Origin: Hyphomicrobiales bacterium
GTDB lineage: Bacteria; Pseudomonadota; Alphaproteobacteria; Rhizobiales; Xanthobacteraceae
Assembly (NCBI GenBank): GCA_019243195.1
Contig: JAFAUQ010000013.1
Span: 1 to 34,087 of the forward strand
Length of the DNA stretch: 34,087 nucleotides
Reading direction: 5' to 3'
The translations under genes were made by a program, and so were the position numbers. The notes below the pieces were generated by a model, which ran no database searches, had not been told where the DNA came from, and worked only from the letters and a program-made list of their open reading frames with translations. Below are positions 33,631 through 34,087 of this stretch, piece after piece. The stretch's first letter is position 1. Every line of letters starts with the position of its first letter.

Positions 33631-34087
33631 TACTCGACCTCCATGTCTCGCCCTCTTGCCACTGCAATTTTTTCACATCGTTTCGCGTTTGAATGCTGAT
33701 GGCCATGGTGGGTTTGCCCCCGTCCGTGGCCAGATACGGTTTGCCACGCGAACGCCCGACCAGCGCCCGCGATTCCTGTACGGTCGCCCGCGCCGCGCAC
33801 ATGGCCTGCTTGTAATCCCTCAAAGTGTCGCAACCGCGTTCCACGTGGGTCCGCAAGGCTGGATTGAGATGATCGAGTGTGGGGTCGAGGTGAGCAAAGG
33901 GGATTTGCTCGACCCGACTGCCGTCCTCATAGACATCGAGACGCCAAGTGCGCGTTTGGAACTCGCGGGCGCTCATCAGCTCGCGCGCCACCTCGTGGGC
34001 ATGGTCGACGGCGTCGGCGCGGTCGGCGAACCATACGCCGGTCTCATCGCCAACGGGGCATTCGCCGTCCTGCAGTTCGAACGTGTA
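33599..34087 (-). CDS. DUF6894-like hypothetical protein, 5' end outside the window
   Basis: The frame is open to the window edge, where it reads YTFELQDGECPVGDETG, so only the first few codons are missing. An internal GTG at 33991 is not the start. The visible part has about 160 residues. The N-terminal segment resembles the small DUF6894 family common in Bradyrhizobium (the WFADRADAVDHAHEVARELM helix). Then come RTWRLDVYEDGSRVEQIPF and a helical region, ending in a divergent tail that overlaps the Crp-like gene start by 32 bases. Function unknown; it may be co-transcribed with the regulator. Confidence 0.75.
   Translation of the reverse strand, partial: YTFELQDGECPVGDETGVWFADRADAVDHAHEVARELMSAREFQTRTWRLDVYEDGSRVEQIPFAHLDPTLDHLNPALRTHVERGCDTLRDYKQAMCAARATVQESRALVGRSRGKPYLATDGGKPTMAISIQTRNDVKKLQWQEGETWRSSNDRTANGDRS

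Overview
The window is GC-rich chromosomal DNA from an alphaproteobacterium, most likely Hyphomicrobiales (Bradyrhizobium/Xanthobacteraceae-like). This rests on the gene families present (three-domain ligase D, paired Hsp20 genes beside a small rhizobial hypothetical gene, a DUF6894-like protein, small exported hypotheticals), on repeated GGAAC-N16/17-NGTT promoters of the EcfG general-stress type, and on many intergenic palindromes. No rRNA, tRNA, CRISPR array, prophage or classical insertion sequence was seen.

Region 1 (0-10 kb) looks like a stress block. It holds a formate/nitrite-type transporter, a small ORF plus ligD (NHEJ), several short exported proteins, a DUF4142 protein, an MBL-fold hydrolase, a PncC-type amidohydrolase and an hsp20 pair with its companion gene. 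Six EcfG-like promoters precede genes here. The hsp20 leader can fold so that the Shine-Dalgarno is paired, which suggests an RNA thermometer.

Region 2 (10-17.5 kb) starts with a Xre/RES toxin-antitoxin pair whose upstream region holds 20-bp-spaced direct repeats around a palindrome. Next come a 5'-truncated SDR/epimerase remnant and an HxlR-Rieske oxygenase operon. Divergent from that operon is a dihaem cytochrome c-molybdenum hydroxylase (large subunit)-[2Fe-2S] operon resembling isoquinoline 1-oxidoreductase. A REP-associated tyrosine transposase (RAYT) sits directly downstream, flanked by its presumed REP sequences.

Region 3 (17.4-24.7 kb, minus strand) has an FAD oxidoreductase and a tight operon encoding a Tat-exported binding protein, a fused two-domain ABC permease, an ATPase, an AtuA-like protein and a DUF4387 protein. 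It is probably an uptake and catabolism system for an unknown organic compound.

Region 4 (25-34 kb) holds a secreted metzincin-like metalloprotease of unfamiliar architecture, an LLM-class flavin oxidoreductase, a DapA-family lyase bracketed by near-identical inverted palindromes, an aldo/keto reductase, an exported subtilisin-like protease with an unusual N-terminus, a small exported protein, a palindrome-rich gap, a Crp/Fnr regulator and a DUF6894-like gene cut by the window edge.

The most distinctive theme is the set of dispersed palindromes (families called A-F here). Several abut or supply stop codons of neighbouring genes, one family is tied to the RAYT, and one sits at the break of a truncated gene.
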